Shown here piece by piece: positions 5,142 to 6,673 of a stretch of DNA of 6,673 nt (positions are counted from its first letter, which is position 1; each line of letters begins with the position of its first letter). Source of the DNA: Bacteroidales bacterium (GTDB taxonomy: Bacteria > Bacteroidota > Bacteroidia > Bacteroidales > F082); NCBI GenBank assembly GCA_020853175.1, contig JADYZK010000442.1, forward strand, positions 1 through 6,673, given 5' to 3'. The position numbers were made by a program, and so were the translations under genes. Under the pieces are notes generated by a model. That model was not told where the DNA came from and did not search any database. It saw nothing but the letters and a program-made list of their open reading frames with translations.

Positions 5142-6673
5142 ATGAAAAGATTCTACCTTAAAAGCCTCTTACTTTCATTGTTCTTCATGGGCTTAGGACT
5201 TGTTTCTCAGGCCCAATCGAACAATAACTTTGAAATATCGAAAAATATTGACATCTACAACAGCTTGTTTAAAGAGCTGAATTTGAATTATGTAGATGAA
5301 ATTAATCCCGGTGCCTTGAATGAAACGGCAATCAAAGCCATGTTGGATGATTTAGATCCTTACACTGTTTTTGTTGCCGAATCGCAAATTGAAGATATGC
5401 GGATGATGACCACCGGCGAGTATGGTGGCATTGGCTCGTTGATTCAGCAAATGGGCGAATACGTTATCATCAGAGAACCTTATGAAGGTTTTCCTGCACA
5501 AAAAGCAGGGCTCATTCCAGGAGATATTATCCTCGAAATTAATGGTTTGAATGCCATAAAAAAAACATCTGCCGAGATTAGTGAATTACTGAAAGGTGTT
5601 CCTGCATCAACATTAACACTAAAAATACAACGTTCCGGACTCGAGCAGCCTTTTATAGTGGAGCTCACCCGCGAAAAAATTAAGCTCGATAATATACCTT
5701 ATTATACTGTTCTAAATTCGGGTGTTGGTTACATCCTTTTGACCGGTTTTACCCAAAAAGCTGCTTCTGATGTGAAGGATGCCTTTCTGAAAATGAAAGA
5801 ACAAACCACTTTAAAAGGTTTAGTCATTGACCTGAGAGGCAATGGTGGCGGCCTGCTGAACGAAGCCGTGGATATCGCCAATATTTTTGTGAACAAAAAT
5901 GAATTGATAGTATCCACCAAAGGCAAATCGCCCGACCGCACTTCCATCCATCGCACGCGCATGGCACCCGTTGATTTGGACATCCCTTTAGTGGTTTTGG
6001 TGAATGAAGCCAGCGCTTCAGCGAGCGAAATTGTAGCCGGTGCCTTGCAAGACCTCGACCGAGCAATAATTGTCGGACAAAAAACATTTGGCAAAGGTTT
6101 GGTTCAAAACGTAGTTCCATTGACCTACAACACCCAATTGAAAATTACTGTGGCAAAATACTACATCCCCAGTGGGCGGTGCATTCAAGCCATTGACTAC
6201 TCCCACATCAAAGAAAACGGAGGCAAAATTCCCGATTCGCTCATGTCCACTTTCAAAACACGTAGCGGAAGGGTCGTTTTCGACAATGGAGGTATCACCC
6301 CCGATGTGGTTTTAACGCCTTTTGAATACAGTCCCGTAACTGCAAACCTCTACATATCAAACCTTTTCTTTGGCTTTGCCAATGCTTTTGCCCTCAAAAA
6401 CAAAACCATTCCACCAGCTGAAGAATTTGAAATAAATGACACAATCTATCATGATTTCATGGAATATGTTTCTGAAAAAGGTTTTGCCTATACTACCGAA
6501 AGCGAGAAAATGATTGAAGAGCTGAAGAAAATTGCCCACGAAGAATCTTATCTTACAGATGTTGAAAGCCAATTAAAAGCGTTAGAAGAACAATTTAAAG
6601 TCATCAAAGAGAACGATTTGCGAAAACATCGCCCAGAGATAGAAACCATTCTCAGAAGCGAAATCGCTTCGCG
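5142..6673 (+). CDS. S41-family carboxy-terminal processing protease with PDZ domain (C-terminus beyond window)
   Basis: The frame is open for 510 codons from the ATG at 5142 to the right edge without a stop, so the end is missing; family members of this type are about 530-570 residues. A signal peptide (1-24, ending VSQA) sends it to the periplasm. Domains in order: an N-terminal helical part with LDPYT (71-75); a PDZ domain at about 94-170 (YGGIGS, AGLIPGDIILEING); then the S41 protease core at about 180-350. The core contains DLRGNGGG (230-237), NEASASASEIVAGALQD (288-304) and GQKTFGKGLVQ (312-322). By alignment with known CtpB/Prc spacing the catalytic residues are S293, K318 and Q322, all present. 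Residues about 450-505 are charged and helical, probably coiled coil. Such enzymes degrade or trim envelope proteins from the C-terminus. It starts 13 nt after yidD, so it is probably in the same operon. Confidence 0.93.
   Translation, partial: MKRFYLKSLLLSLFFMGLGLVSQAQSNNNFEISKNIDIYNSLFKELNLNYVDEINPGALNETAIKAMLDDLDPYTVFVAESQIEDMRMMTTGEYGGIGSLIQQMGEYVIIREPYEGFPAQKAGLIPGDIILEINGLNAIKKTSAEISELLKGVPASTLTLKIQRSGLEQPFIVELTREKIKLDNIPYYTVLNSGVGYILLTGFTQKAASDVKDAFLKMKEQTTLKGLVIDLRGNGGGLLNEAVDIANIFVNKNELIVSTKGKSPDRTSIHRTRMAPVDLDIPLVVLVNEASASASEIVAGALQDLDRAIIVGQKTFGKGLVQNVVPLTYNTQLKITVAKYYIPSGRCIQAIDYSHIKENGGKIPDSLMSTFKTRSGRVVFDNGGITPDVVLTPFEYSPVTANLYISNLFFGFANAFALKNKTIPPAEEFEINDTIYHDFMEYVSEKGFAYTTESEKMIEELKKIAHEESYLTDVESQLKALEEQFKVIKENDLRKHRPEIETILRSEIAS

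Noticed and set aside
1..6673. Search for CRISPR arrays, insertion sequences, tRNA or rRNA genes, toxin-antitoxin pairs and phage or defence genes
   Set aside because: No regularly spaced repeats, terminal inverted repeats, transposase, tRNA-like fold or defence domain was seen; the window is mostly housekeeping genes.

Overview
The window looks like ordinary chromosome from a member of the Bacteroidota, probably Bacteroidales-like. The evidence is AT-rich intergenic DNA, start codons with almost no Shine-Dalgarno sequence, and a promoter -7 box of the Bacteroidota form (TAnnTTTG) upstream of five of the genes. Several protein types also fit: an alginate-export-family outer-membrane barrel, a ChaN-like secreted protein, an S41 protease with a PDZ domain, and the order rnpA-yidD-S41 protease. 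The genus cannot be named from the sequence alone.

Layout, left to right. (1) Positions 1-449, minus strand: the N-terminal part of an outer-membrane beta-barrel protein, cut by the window edge. (2) Positions 662-1060, minus: an Rrf2-family regulator with three cysteines suited to an Fe-S cluster. (3) Positions 1205-2305, plus and divergent from the regulator: a polytopic putative heavy-metal/metalloid exporter with a histidine-rich loop. The gap between them holds a promoter for each gene and two short inverted repeats placed like operators. (4) Positions 2334-3206 and 3210-3704, minus: a cytidine deaminase gene followed 3 nt later by a ChaN-like secreted protein gene, probably one transcript. 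(5) Positions 3948-4154, minus: a small protein with a basic first half and an acidic second half, followed by a clear intrinsic terminator. (6) Positions 4522-6673, plus: rnpA (RNase P protein), overlapping yidD, then a carboxy-terminal processing protease that runs off the right edge, probably one operon.

How the genes relate. The regulator-exporter pair is the only arrangement here that suggests a regulated accessory function: an Fe-S type sensor facing a metal or metalloid efflux permease. The rest is housekeeping: pyrimidine salvage, tRNA processing, membrane-protein insertion and envelope proteolysis. I found no mobile element, CRISPR array, tRNA, rRNA or phage gene, and no convincing sign of an undescribed system. 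The most useful results are the candidate operators at the regulator-exporter divergence, two gene starts moved downstream by promoter position, and the uncharacterised small charged protein.
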